This document shows positions 1 through 7,281 of a stretch of DNA of 15,774 bases, piece by piece; position 1 is the stretch's first letter; every line of letters begins with the position of its first letter. The notes below the pieces were generated by a model, which had not been told where the DNA came from, did not search any database, and saw only the letters and a list, made by a program, of their open reading frames with translations. Position numbers and translations under genes: made by a program. The DNA is from Candidatus Neomicrothrix sp. UBA825 (lineage in GTDB: Bacteria; Actinomycetota; Acidimicrobiia; Acidimicrobiales; UBA8592): NCBI GenBank assembly GCA_002295705.1, contig DBHP01000100.1:49189-64962 (forward strand), in the 5' to 3' direction.

Positions 1-714
1 ACTTGGTGGCAAACCGAAACAGGGGGTCACATGATTACTCCGATACCCGGAATCACAACGACAAAGCCCGGATCTGCTTGCTTCACCATTCCAGGAATCT
101 TTGCTGAAGTGGTAGACGACGATGGAAACAAGGTTCAACAGGGAGGCGGATATCTAACAATCACCCATCCTTGGCCTTCAATGTTAAGAGGAATTTGGCG
201 AGACCCAGAAAGGTATCTTAAAACTTATTGGAGTACATATGAAGGAAAATATTTTGCTGGAGATGGAGCAAAAATTGATGAAGATGGCTACCTCTGGCTT
301 CTGGGAAGAGTAGATGATGTGATGAATGTATCCGGGCATAGAATTTCTACAGCTGAAGTTGAATCTGCGCTAGTCGATCACCCAGCCGTAGCAGAGGCAG
401 CTGTTGTAGGAGCCACAGATGAAACAACCGGACAATCAATAATTGGCTATGTCATTCTGCGCGGAAGTTCAGAAGGGTCTGATGATCTTCGTAATGAAAT
501 CCGAACACACGTAGCTACAAAACTCGGTCCTATAGCTCGCCCCAAAGCCGTATTCCTTGTCCCAGATTTACCCAAAACAAGATCAGGGAAAATAATGAGG
601 CGTTTACTGCGAGACGTAGCTGAAGGAAGAAACCTTGGCGATACGACTACTCTTGCCGATCAAAGCGTTGTTGCAGCGATCCAAGAAGGCGCTCAACACT
701 CAGACGAAAGTTAA
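1..714 (+). CDS. acs: Acetyl-CoA synthetase (AMP-forming), C-terminal part, 5' end outside the window
   Basis: The reading frame is open from the first base, so this is the 3' end (about 237 codons of a usual 650 or so) rather than a gene starting at the ATG at 31. The family activates acetate with ATP and CoA to acetyl-CoA through acetyl-AMP. Visible signatures are WWQTETGGH at the left edge (the TETGG adenylate-binding motif), YFAGDGAKIDEDGYLWLLGR, then DDVMNVSGHR at the hinge to the mobile C-terminal domain, and PKTRSGKIMRRLLRD near the end. The lysine of SGKIM is the catalytic lysine that is reversibly acetylated in this family. The LGDTTTLAD tail is typical of Acs proper and argues against propionyl- or medium-chain ligases. 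It converges on the sulfatase gene with only 9 bp between the stop codons and no visible terminator. Confidence 0.95.
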   Translation, partial: TWWQTETGGHMITPIPGITTTKPGSACFTIPGIFAEVVDDDGNKVQQGGGYLTITHPWPSMLRGIWRDPERYLKTYWSTYEGKYFAGDGAKIDEDGYLWLLGRVDDVMNVSGHRISTAEVESALVDHPAVAEAAVVGATDETTGQSIIGYVILRGSSEGSDDLRNEIRTHVATKLGPIARPKAVFLVPDLPKTRSGKIMRRLLRDVAEGRNLGDTTTLADQSVVAAIQEGAQHSDES

Positions 715-723
715 ACCAAAAGA

Positions 724-3318
724 TTAACCCAACCTTCGAGAAATCAATTCCATGATCTCTCTGGCAACCATAGGTGCTGCATTCTGATTCTGCCCCGTAA
801 CAATATTTCCATCAACTTCCCAATAATTTGCAAACGGATCTCTAAAACGATGAGTACAGCGGTAATCAGCCCCAAGTCGTCGTAATTCCGTTTCCGGATG
901 ATGAGGGGTATCAGTTATGCGTAGATCCTTAACCTGCTTATCAGTCACTCCGGTAATACGACGCCCCTTAACTAAGGGCCCACCATCTAGACCTATAGCT
1001 CTTAGAAAGCCGAGCGGACCATGGCACACTCCGCCAAGAACCTTTCCTTTCTGGTTTGCTTCAGTGACCTTCTCACCAACAGTTTCGGAAAATCCTAAGT
1101 CGAATGCTGCTCCCCAACCCCCAGCAAAATAAATCGCATCATAATTATCAATATCTATATTCTCCATAGCTAAAGACTCAGATAAGTTTTTCTGTAGATG
1201 ACCATCTTTGAGAGCTCTATCGTCATATCGAGTCCGAATCACTGGAAGGTAAGACTGTGGGTCAACGGGCACCGTACCTCCCAGCGGACTTGCAATGTCA
1301 ACTTCCATTCCTGCATCGCTCCAAATGTAATAAGGAACAGTCATTTCCGATGCAAACACACCAGTTGATTTACCATTAGACATTTGATCAGTATTCGTGC
1401 ACACAATTAGTGCTCGTTTGCCCGTTACGTCTTTCCCGAACTCCGCCGTATCTTCAGGATGCATTCCTATTTTACGAAGGAGTGCGCGTAAACCTCGAGC
1501 AAGAGCTGGTGGTGTCTGTCCCGCTAATTGTGCCTTGGGCGGTTTTCTTTTGGTATAGGGGCGAGGGGTATTACGCTTTGGAATTGACTGAAGCCGCTCA
1601 ATGCTAAGTCGTCGTTTCATATAATCAAATACTTCTGATGCTTTCGGATCTTTCCAGAGATTTGACGATTCAGTTGGGTCATTTGTTAGGTTGTACAACT
1701 CATATTGATCAGGTAACTTTTCAATTCGGTAGGTTTCACCCATCGGTCCTGAAGATGATAAATTAGCTCTGTTCGGGATAGTCCATGTCTCAGGGTCATC
1801 ATGAGCGCGAGTTATTTTCCAAATAGACTCGTTGATTCCGGCAACTTCATCATCAGTAACTTTGACTACGATCCCCTCAAAATTAGTGCTCACGTGTGGA
1901 AGGATCTGTATTTTTAACGGTCCGGGAGGGTTATCTGATCTACCTAATCCACGAGCCATCGCCGATGCAAGTGTGTCGCCCTCAAGCATGTTGTCTCGTG
2001 TCATGAAGTAAATTGCTCTGTTCTTGAACTCCTCCGTCTCGGGATCCAACAATAGTGGGCTTAGGTCCTTACCAGGTAGCGGATGAAATTCTGAGAATAA
2101 GGGAGCTAATCTTTGCCCAATCTCGTGCTGATCTAGTCCTGCAAGCGCCAACGCAGTAGGGATCAAATCAACATGCGAAGTCGGAATCGAATCAATGACA
2201 CCTTTAGGGGCAGATTCGTTTCCATACTTAACGATTTCAAAAGGAACTCTTGTGGCTTCGTCATAAAGATTAAACCACTTCTGGTGAAGACCACCATGAG
2301 CTCCCAATAAGTCTCCATGATCTGAAGTTCTAAAGATAACCTTCTCTCGTGAAGTATCAATTGTCAGCGCTTTCCTAACTTTGTCAAGAGGACCGTCAAC
2401 TTCAGCATGCAAACGGTAGTAAAGATTCCTGTATTCCTGTTCATTGTTTTCATAACTTGCACGCACCGCTCGTTGAGGGCCGTACCCTGAGTAGTAAGAA
2501 TTCTTGTATGCAATCTGGGCAGCAGGTTTTGTGGATAGGTCCTCATAACGCGTCGGAGGTGCAGGTATATCTGGTGGATCGAGTTCAGAAGGGGTGATGG
2601 GATTAAATTCAGGTCTCCGCATAAACATTGGTAAAAGTACAATATCGTGTGGGTTAACAAAGCTAACCACTAAGAGAAAAGGCTTCTGGGCATCCTTATC
2701 TCCCAAGCTTCGTTTCAAATATCTATTCTCGAGCCATTGAACTGTTCTGTCAGCAATCAAGGGGTCACGAATGAAACCTGAATTAGCCAAAGGTGCTCCA
2801 TGAGGTTCTGGCCCAACCCAACCTGAGAAACCAAATTCGTTGAGGGGGTTCTTTGCCAAGTAACGATCAACAGCGCCCTGAAGAACAGTCCCATCAGCTG
2901 TGTTGGTTACTAATAGGTTCCCTGTATTTTCGTCTATAAGATCGGCATGGCTCATATGCCACTTGCCATCATAATGAGTGTCATATCCTGCTGCTCTAAA
3001 CCAATGACCAATTGTCGGAACCTCACGGGGGAGTAGCCACCTCATCCGAGAGTCATGCTCATCTTTCCCTAATCCATTGGTTTGTGTCACACCATGTACA
3101 TCCGGAAACTGACCTGTAAATAGCGTCGGACGACTCGGCACACATGCTAAAGAACCCGTGTAATGCCGATTAAAACTTACCCCGTTTTCTTTGAACCAAT
3201 TCCGTCCGGAAAGTGTTCTATTGCGCCAGTCTAGAATTTCCGGTGATTCATATGGAGGGATTGCTCGCTCTTCGTCAGTCATGAAAATAATTACATCGGG
3301 CTGGTTTGAATTATTCAT
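724..3318 (-). CDS. Type I sulfatase fused to a C-terminal DJ-1/PfpI domain
   Basis: An 864-residue two-domain protein. Residues about 8-580 are an arylsulfatase-type hydrolase. C59-V-P-S-R63 is the C-x-P-S-R signature whose cysteine is oxidised to formylglycine; GKWH (K119, H121) and SDHGD (D333, H334) supply the other active-site and metal ligands. An LYNLTNDPTESSNL segment (about 541-554) marks the end of the sulfatase fold. After a basic, proline-rich linker (about 580-630), residues about 633-864 form a DJ-1/PfpI domain: E658 in ASEMTVPYY, IASPLGG, YDAIYFAGGWG, and the nucleophile elbow GGVCHGP with C765. The natural substrate cannot be read from the sequence. No signal peptide is seen, so it is probably cytoplasmic. 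The frame is continuous across the linker. The start overlaps the SRPBCC stop by 8 bp (ATGAATAA), which suggests translational coupling; no strong Shine-Dalgarno is seen. Confidence 0.9.
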   Translation of the reverse strand: MNNSNQPDVIIFMTDEERAIPPYESPEILDWRNRTLSGRNWFKENGVSFNRHYTGSLACVPSRPTLFTGQFPDVHGVTQTNGLGKDEHDSRMRWLLPREVPTIGHWFRAAGYDTHYDGKWHMSHADLIDENTGNLLVTNTADGTVLQGAVDRYLAKNPLNEFGFSGWVGPEPHGAPLANSGFIRDPLIADRTVQWLENRYLKRSLGDKDAQKPFLLVVSFVNPHDIVLLPMFMRRPEFNPITPSELDPPDIPAPPTRYEDLSTKPAAQIAYKNSYYSGYGPQRAVRASYENNEQEYRNLYYRLHAEVDGPLDKVRKALTIDTSREKVIFRTSDHGDLLGAHGGLHQKWFNLYDEATRVPFEIVKYGNESAPKGVIDSIPTSHVDLIPTALALAGLDQHEIGQRLAPLFSEFHPLPGKDLSPLLLDPETEEFKNRAIYFMTRDNMLEGDTLASAMARGLGRSDNPPGPLKIQILPHVSTNFEGIVVKVTDDEVAGINESIWKITRAHDDPETWTIPNRANLSSSGPMGETYRIEKLPDQYELYNLTNDPTESSNLWKDPKASEVFDYMKRRLSIERLQSIPKRNTPRPYTKRKPPKAQLAGQTPPALARGLRALLRKIGMHPEDTAEFGKDVTGKRALIVCTNTDQMSNGKSTGVFASEMTVPYYIWSDAGMEVDIASPLGGTVPVDPQSYLPVIRTRYDDRALKDGHLQKNLSESLAMENIDIDNYDAIYFAGGWGAAFDLGFSETVGEKVTEANQKGKVLGGVCHGPLGFLRAIGLDGGPLVKGRRITGVTDKQVKDLRITDTPHHPETELRRLGADYRCTHRFRDPFANYWEVDGNIVTGQNQNAAPMVAREIMELISRRLG

Positions 3319-3820
3319 TTCGAGTTTCTAATTTCTCAATCTTTTGCTCCAAAAGAGATATTTGTTTTTCAAGTTTCCTGAGCGGGCTTACATCTTCAAT
3401 AAATCCTTTTAGGTCCTTCAGCATGCTCGCATTAATTCTTCCAAATGCTAGACAGGCTAAACCAGCAATAGGGGTGACAAGTCGACGAATGGGAGTGATT
3501 TCAATAGTCAGCAATAATTGAACACCAATCTCGCTTGGCTCCAGCGACCAAGTATTCAGAACCACTTTAAATACGGGAGGTAATCCTTGTATTTCGTAGG
3601 ATAAATGTCTTGACTCTTCCCATCGTGTTACATGTTCGGTAACTGAAGAATTGCCGCTTTGAATTCTGCGGCAAGTTCCTATGCCTTCAAGCTGATCAGA
3701 CAGAAGACAAGAATGTGTGACGTTATTGGCCCAGTCAGAAATACTCTCAAATGATGCCAAAACATCCCATACCTCAGAAACCGAACTAGCAATATCAATT
3801 TTCTTGGTAATTTCAGGCAT
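3311..3820 (-). CDS. SRPBCC (START/Bet v1-like) family protein with C-terminal coiled coil
   Basis: A 169-residue protein that opens with the typical strand-helix pattern of polyketide cyclase/dehydrase-like SRPBCC proteins: ITKKIDIASSVSEVWDVLAS, then ISDWANNVTHSCLLSD, GTCRRI, and a late strand LLLTIEITPIRR. This fold encloses a hydrophobic pocket for lipids or other small ligands; the ligand here is unknown. A glycine/alanine-rich hydrophobic stretch at about 114-130 precedes the long helix, and residues about 147-167 (LRKLEKQISLLEQKIEKLE) have clear coiled-coil heptads, which are not usual for the basic fold and may mediate oligomerisation. GAGG lies 6 nt upstream of the ATG. It overlaps the downstream sulfatase start by 8 bp, so the two are probably co-translated and functionally linked. 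Confidence 0.8.
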   Translation of the reverse strand: MPEITKKIDIASSVSEVWDVLASFESISDWANNVTHSCLLSDQLEGIGTCRRIQSGNSSVTEHVTRWEESRHLSYEIQGLPPVFKVVLNTWSLEPSEIGVQLLLTIEITPIRRLVTPIAGLACLAFGRINASMLKDLKGFIEDVSPLRKLEKQISLLEQKIEKLETRNE

Positions 3821-3881
3821 CAGAATCCTCGGTTAGTGCAAGCATAATAACGTCAATTATTTTGAACAAATTTCTTGTTTG

Positions 3882-3891
3882 GAACTAGTTC
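3882..3891. repeat. 10-bp perfect palindrome upstream of the SRPBCC-sulfatase pair
   Basis: GAACTAGTTC is a perfect palindrome about 60 bp upstream of the SRPBCC start codon, in the 98-bp gap after the HAD gene. Its position suits an operator, but no known regulator is recognised. It resembles a LexA box with the wrong spacing (2 rather than 4 central bases). Confidence 0.3.
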
Positions 3892-3918
3892 ATTGTGAGA
3901 GTTAAAAGAATAGAGAAA

Positions 3919-4395
3919 TCAATCGTAGTATCCGCTGTGCACAGAAATTGCAGGAATTCCCTGTTCCTTGAACATTGCAATATTCTTTGGATCATCATCG
4001 AAAACTAGGATCGGGTTGAAAGAAGCGGCTTCAATTTCACCGATTGCCAGAAGCTTCATTTCTGCAGAGCTGAAGTGATCTTCCTCTGAACGCATGATCA
4101 GAGCATTCCAACTGACGCTGTGATGATTAAGCCAGCCAAGAGTCTCTGACTGGATCGTTACAGGACGTGCAGTGAGAATAATCACACCATGCAGTTGAAT
4201 GATAAGTTTAATGAGTTCTAACCCTGACGAAATCGGTGGGTCCTCAGTACACGCAGAGAAGAATCCGTCCCAGTCCTTTTCTTCGCCCTTAAGGAAATGT
4301 TGACGGTGAGACGCATCACTAATAACTCCATCAAGATCAAAAATAACTATTTCGCTATCTTTAGGAAGCTCTTTATTCCACGTCCATACTGGCAT
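3919..4395 (-). CDS. HAD-superfamily phosphatase, polynucleotide-kinase-3'-phosphatase-like
   Basis: A 158-159-residue HAD hydrolase. Motif I is IVIFDLDGVISD, with nucleophile D21 and acid/base D23; motif II is LTARP (T76); K115 in SAEMK is the likely motif III lysine; motif IV is VFDDDPKN (D134-D136), binding Mg2+ (numbers from the first of two ATGs). The pattern DGV-SD-HR, then LTARP, then a WLN..SWNALIMR segment resembles the phosphatase half of T4-type polynucleotide kinase or other small nucleotide phosphatases. The substrate is not evident. Two adjacent ATGs follow a GGAGG: the first leaves only 1 nt of spacing and the second 4 nt, so the second is chosen. It lies about 20 bp downstream of yajQ on the same strand and is probably co-transcribed with it. 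Confidence 0.8.
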   Translation of the reverse strand: MPVWTWNKELPKDSEIVIFDLDGVISDASHRQHFLKGEEKDWDGFFSACTEDPPISSGLELIKLIIQLHGVIILTARPVTIQSETLGWLNHHSVSWNALIMRSEEDHFSSAEMKLLAIGEIEAASFNPILVFDDDPKNIAMFKEQGIPAISVHSGYYD

Positions 4396-4416
4396 CATAC
4401 CTCCACGTGAAATTCA

Positions 4417-4905
4417 TTAATCACGGAAATTGCCGAACTGTAATGGAATGCCGAAATCATTATCTTTAAGCGTGTTGATAACAGTTTGTAAATCATCTCG
4501 CTTTTTTCCTGAAACACGAACCTGTTCTCCCTGCGTCTGAGACTGAACACTCTTGAGACCGATTCCTTTTATAAATTTATTTATTTCTTTCGATTTCTCG
4601 GAATTTATGCCTGAGTTCAGAGCAATGGTTTGCCGTCTTCTGCCTCCAGAGGCATCTTCAACCTGTAAGTTATTTAGTGCCTTAAGAGAAACCTTTCGTT
4701 TAACCAGCTTTTCTTCAAGAACTGTTCGTAAGGCATTCAATCTATCATCTGAGGATGATTCAATAATTATACTCTCCTCCGAAAGCTCAATGGAACTATT
4801 GGTATCTTTGAAATCATAGCGCTGGCCTACTTCTCGAGAAGTCTGGTCTATCGCATTTCTGACTTCTTGCATAGCGACAGTTGAAGTGATGTCAAACGTG
4901 GGCAT
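4417..4905 (-). CDS. yajQ: YajQ family nucleotide-binding protein (UPF0234)
   Basis: A 162-residue, full-length member of the YajQ family. The start MPTFDITS, the RYDFKDT segment near residue 30, IKGIGLKSVQSQTQGEQVRVSGKKRDDLQ near 112-140 and the ending IPLQFGNFRD are diagnostic. Homologues bind cyclic di-GMP and, in Xanthomonas, modulate a transcription factor; other studies report nucleic-acid or tRNA binding. No partner is obvious here. GAGAGGA sits about 6 nt before the ATG. It is first in a minus-strand pair with the HAD phosphatase. A 17-bp inverted repeat lies in its upstream region. Confidence 0.95.
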   Translation of the reverse strand: MPTFDITSTVAMQEVRNAIDQTSREVGQRYDFKDTNSSIELSEESIIIESSSDDRLNALRTVLEEKLVKRKVSLKALNNLQVEDASGGRRRQTIALNSGINSEKSKEINKFIKGIGLKSVQSQTQGEQVRVSGKKRDDLQTVINTLKDNDFGIPLQFGNFRD

Positions 4906-4943
4906 GGGGGGTCCTCTCTTCTTTTATGTTCTCTAAGTTATTA

Positions 4944-4960
4944 ATCTCATGTCCTGAGAT
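4944..4960. promoter_or_regulatory. Inverted repeat upstream of yajQ, candidate operator
   Basis: ATCTCA-TGTCC-TGAGAT is a perfect 6-bp inverted repeat with a 5-bp spacer, 39-55 bp before the yajQ start. On the minus strand it lies between a possible -35 (TTGAGT) and an AT-rich possible -10 (TTAATA or TAATAA), where a repressor could act. The promoter elements are weak matches; the palindrome itself is clear. Confidence 0.35.
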
Positions 4961-5060
4961 CAACTCAACGGACTAAATAACCTGTTGAAGCAAAACAAAT
5001 TAATTTTCTGAGCGCTAATGGGTGGGAACTTGAATGGCAAGCGCTAGTATTCGCACTTCA

Positions 5061-5143
5061 GGGTCGGTGCCCGAGCGGCCAAAGGGAACGGGCTGTAAAC
5101 CCGTCGGCGTTAGCCTTCGGAGGTTCAAATCCTCCCCGGCCCA
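5061..5143 (+). tRNA. tRNA-Tyr (anticodon GTA)
   Basis: A class II tRNA of 83 nt. The acceptor stem GGGTCGG pairs with CCGGCCC (one T-G wobble), discriminator A. The anticodon stem ACGGG/CCCGT encloses CTGTAAA, giving GTA at 5095-5097. The long variable arm (GGCGTTAGCCTTC region) and T-loop TTCAAAT are present. CCA is not encoded. Confidence 0.95.
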
Positions 5144-5280
5144 CAAAATCTCAGTAAAAAGGTCGCTCATAGATAATGTTTGAAATCGTAAATTCAAATC
5201 TAAAACTATATTTACCTATTTGAGGTTGGGAGCGAGTCTTCATCATGGCATCATAACGAATAGCTTTGACTTAATGTCTT

Positions 5281-5353
5281 TGCTCCCTTAGCTCAGTCGG
5301 CAGAGCGTCTCCATGGTAAGGAGAAGGTCGAGAGTTCAATTCTCTCAGGGAGC
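5281..5353 (+). tRNA. tRNA-Thr (anticodon GGT)
   Basis: Acceptor stem GCTCCCT/AGGGAGC is perfect. D-arm AGCTCAGTCGGCAGAGC; anticodon stem TCTCC/GGAGA encloses ATGGTAA, giving GGT at 5314-5316; T-loop TTCAATT. Discriminator T, CCA not encoded. Followed 26 bp later by tRNA-Met, the usual actinobacterial order. Confidence 0.95.
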
Positions 5354-5379
5354 TCAAATGTGCGCATTGCACCATATTT

Positions 5380-5454
5380 TGGCGGCGTAGCTCAGTTGGT
5401 TAGAGCGCTCGACTCATAATCGGGAGGTCGACAGTTCAAATCTGTCCGCCGCTA
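5380..5454 (+). tRNA. tRNA-Met, probably elongator (anticodon CAT)
   Basis: Acceptor stem GGCGGCG/CGCCGCT has six Watson-Crick pairs and a terminal G-T wobble, discriminator A. Anticodon stem CTCGA/TCGGG encloses CTCATAA, giving CAT at 5415-5417. T stem GACAG/CTGTC. Position 1 pairs with 72 as G-T instead of the C-A mismatch of initiator tRNA, and the tRNA-Thr neighbour suggests elongator Met; a lysidine-modified tRNA-Ile2 cannot be fully excluded. Confidence 0.92.
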
Positions 5455-5491
5455 CTAGATCAGATTTTTGTTTTGCTATGTAAAGTAAACT

Positions 5492-5995
5492 ATGGACATA
5501 CGGTTAGCGCAGATCAAAGATGCTGAAGCTATAAGAGAAATTTACAATAAGGAAGTTACATCTGGGACAGCAACTTTTGACATCACTCCTCGTACTATTC
5601 AAGAACAGAAGGATTGGTTGACTGAAAGGTCTGGAGCTCATGTTGTATTGGTTGCTGAATATAACGATCAAATAATAGGTTTTGGTTCGCTGTCTCGATA
5701 CCAAAGTAGGCCAGCTTACAGCACAACTGTAGAAAATTCGGTATATGTCCGTACCGAAGATCAAGGGAAAGGTGTGGGGTTAGCTTTATTGGGTGCATTA
5801 ATTGAAAAAGCATCCGAACATGGATTTCATACAATCATTGCAAGAATCAGTGCAGAATCAAAAGGTTCAATAGCTACTCATAAAAAAGTTGGCTTCAAAG
5901 AGGTTGGTCGAGAGTTAGAAAGTGGTAGAAAATTTGGGCGATGGCTCGATGTTGTTGTCATGCAACGGTTTGTTGAGAGTCGCAATATTAACTAA
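5492..5995 (+). CDS. GNAT N-acetyltransferase, phosphinothricin/methionine sulfoximine acetyltransferase-like
   Basis: A 167-residue single-domain GNAT enzyme of the Pat/Bar/YncA type, which transfer an acetyl group from acetyl-CoA to the amine of L-phosphinothricin, methionine sulfoximine or related amino acids. Family signatures: IRLAQIKDAEAIREIYN at the N-terminus, TSGTATFD, PAYSTTVENSVYV (about 74-86), the acetyl-CoA loop QGKGVGLALL (91-100), HTIIARISAESKGSIATHKK, and GFKEVGRE followed by GRKFGRWLDVVVMQ. True substrate is uncertain, since many homologues act on endogenous metabolites. The Shine-Dalgarno is weak. It occupies the space between tRNA-Met and tRNA-Trp where many actinobacteria have rpmG, and sits about 40 bp after tRNA-Met with no visible terminator. 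Confidence 0.88.
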   Translation: MDIRLAQIKDAEAIREIYNKEVTSGTATFDITPRTIQEQKDWLTERSGAHVVLVAEYNDQIIGFGSLSRYQSRPAYSTTVENSVYVRTEDQGKGVGLALLGALIEKASEHGFHTIIARISAESKGSIATHKKVGFKEVGRELESGRKFGRWLDVVVMQRFVESRNIN

Positions 5996-6080
5996 TGACT
6001 CAAGAATATGAAATTATTAAAGATAGACATACTGGGAATCAAAGTGTTGAAACGCTGGTATCCTCAGAAAGTCATGCTTT

Positions 6081-6153
6081 AGGGCAGTGGCTCAATTGGT
6101 AGAGCACCGGTCTCCAAAACCGGCGGTTGGGGGTTCGAGTCCCTCCTGCCCTG
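6081..6153 (+). tRNA. tRNA-Trp (anticodon CCA)
   Basis: Acceptor stem AGGGCAG/CTGCCCT is perfect, discriminator G as expected for Trp. Anticodon stem CCGGT/ACCGG encloses CTCCAAA, giving CCA at 6114-6116. T-loop TTCGAGT. CCA end not encoded. It precedes secE by 64 bp, as in most actinobacteria. Confidence 0.96.
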
Positions 6154-6217
6154 CGAGTTTGCACTAAATACTAAAAAGTAAAATACAATAGAAAATGGAC
6201 TAACAGGCAAGGAAAGT

Positions 6218-6517
6218 ATGTCTCTAAATCGTGAACAAAAGAGAGCTTTAAAGAAGCGAGGTGAACTCGGGGAAGATGGAACCCCTGTAGCCACGCGCAG
6301 GCAGCCTGCAGGAAAGCCACAGCAGGAGGAGAGAGTTGGTTTCCGGCGCTACCTTTCTGAGGTTCGGTCAGAGTTGAGAAAAGTAGCTTGGCCTACCCGT
6401 TCTGAAGTTATAAATTACTCAATTGTAGTTTTGATTACTCTGGTAGTTATAACATCTATGATTGCTCTTATGGATTGGGGCTTTGGAGAAGGCCTGCTTA
6501 AGTTATTCGAACGTTAA
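6218..6517 (+). CDS. secE: Preprotein translocase subunit SecE
   Basis: A 99-residue SecE of the short, single-span type. The first 40 residues are hydrophilic and basic. RRYLSEVRSELRKVAWPTRSEV (about 43-64) is the conserved amphipathic helix that lies on the membrane and clamps SecY; one transmembrane helix follows at about 67-88. AAGGAAAG lies about 5 nt before the ATG. It is followed by nusG after 24 bp, so the two are likely one transcript, perhaps including tRNA-Trp upstream. SecE is the essential scaffold of the SecYEG channel. Confidence 0.95.
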   Translation: MSLNREQKRALKKRGELGEDGTPVATRRQPAGKPQQEERVGFRRYLSEVRSELRKVAWPTRSEVINYSIVVLITLVVITSMIALMDWGFGEGLLKLFER

Positions 6518-6541
6518 TTTTTATTTTGAACGGAAAGAACA

Positions 6542-7267
6542 ATGGAAAATATTGCATCTAGTGAAGAATTGAAAGATGAAGCCTCGCAGGTTCAGGGTGA
6601 CTCAGGCCAGTACGAGACTGAGTCCTTAAGCAGTAATCTAAATAATGATGATGCAGTTATCACTGAAGATGACCTAGTCTACGAGAAAGATGAGAAAGCT
6701 CCTAGATTAGTCAGTCCTTATGACCGGCCAGGGAAATGGTACGTGGTTCATACACAGTCTGGTTATGAAAATAAGGTTCAAGGTAATCTGGCTCAACGTA
6801 TTCAGTCAATGAATAAGGAGGATTCAATCCATGAAGTTGTCATCCCGCTTGAAAACGTTGTCGAATTTAAACAGGGTAAAAGAGTTGAAGTTCAGAAAAA
6901 AATGTTTCCTGGCTACATACTTGTTCGTTGTCGGATGAATGATGAAGTTTGGAATGTCATAAGAAATACTCCGGGAATTACAGGGTTCGTTGGTTCAGCA
7001 AATAAACCTTCACCGCTCCCTAGAAGAGAAGTTGAAAGCTTCTTAGGCACTGCTGGAGAAGCCGATGGGCAAGTTGTAAAACGAGCCAAGCCACGAATGG
7101 GTTATGAACAGGGGGAAACTGTACGAGTGAAGGAAGGTCCGTTTGCCGATTTCTCTGGAGAGATTATTGAGATAAATGAGGATCAGCTGAAACTTAAAGT
7201 ACTTGTAAATATCTTTGGTCGTGAAACTCCTGTGGAGCTAGAGTTTGCACAAGTCGCTAAGCTATAA
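6542..7267 (+). CDS. nusG: Transcription termination/antitermination protein NusG
   Basis: A 241-residue NusG. An acidic, low-complexity extension of about 62 residues comes first, as in many actinobacteria. The NGN domain runs from about 64 (GKWYVVHTQSGYENKV) through KKMFPGYILVRC (119-130) and NTPGITGFVG (142-151). The KOW domain is at about 187-241 (GETVRVKEGPFADFSGEI, then VNIFGRETPVELEF). NusG binds RNA polymerase, affects pausing and links it to Rho or the ribosome. GGAAAG precedes the start by 4 nt. The next gene is convergent with only 14 bp between stops, so the usual nusG-rplK continuation is interrupted and the nusG transcript must end in, or run antisense through, the asnC-type gene. 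Confidence 0.96.
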   Translation: MENIASSEELKDEASQVQGDSGQYETESLSSNLNNDDAVITEDDLVYEKDEKAPRLVSPYDRPGKWYVVHTQSGYENKVQGNLAQRIQSMNKEDSIHEVVIPLENVVEFKQGKRVEVQKKMFPGYILVRCRMNDEVWNVIRNTPGITGFVGSANKPSPLPRREVESFLGTAGEADGQVVKRAKPRMGYEQGETVRVKEGPFADFSGEIIEINEDQLKLKVLVNIFGRETPVELEFAQVAKL

Positions 7268-7281
7268 CAGCGATATCTGCC

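Noticed and set aside
3882..3891. GAACTAGTTC as a LexA/SOS box
   Set aside because: The spacing between GAAC and GTTC is 2 bases, not the 4 of the known box, and the downstream genes are not DNA-repair genes. Kept only as an unnamed palindrome.
5011..5046. Two copies of AGCGCTA 29 bp apart upstream of tRNA-Tyr
   Set aside because: Seven bases with a palindromic core, no clear promoter relation; could easily be chance.
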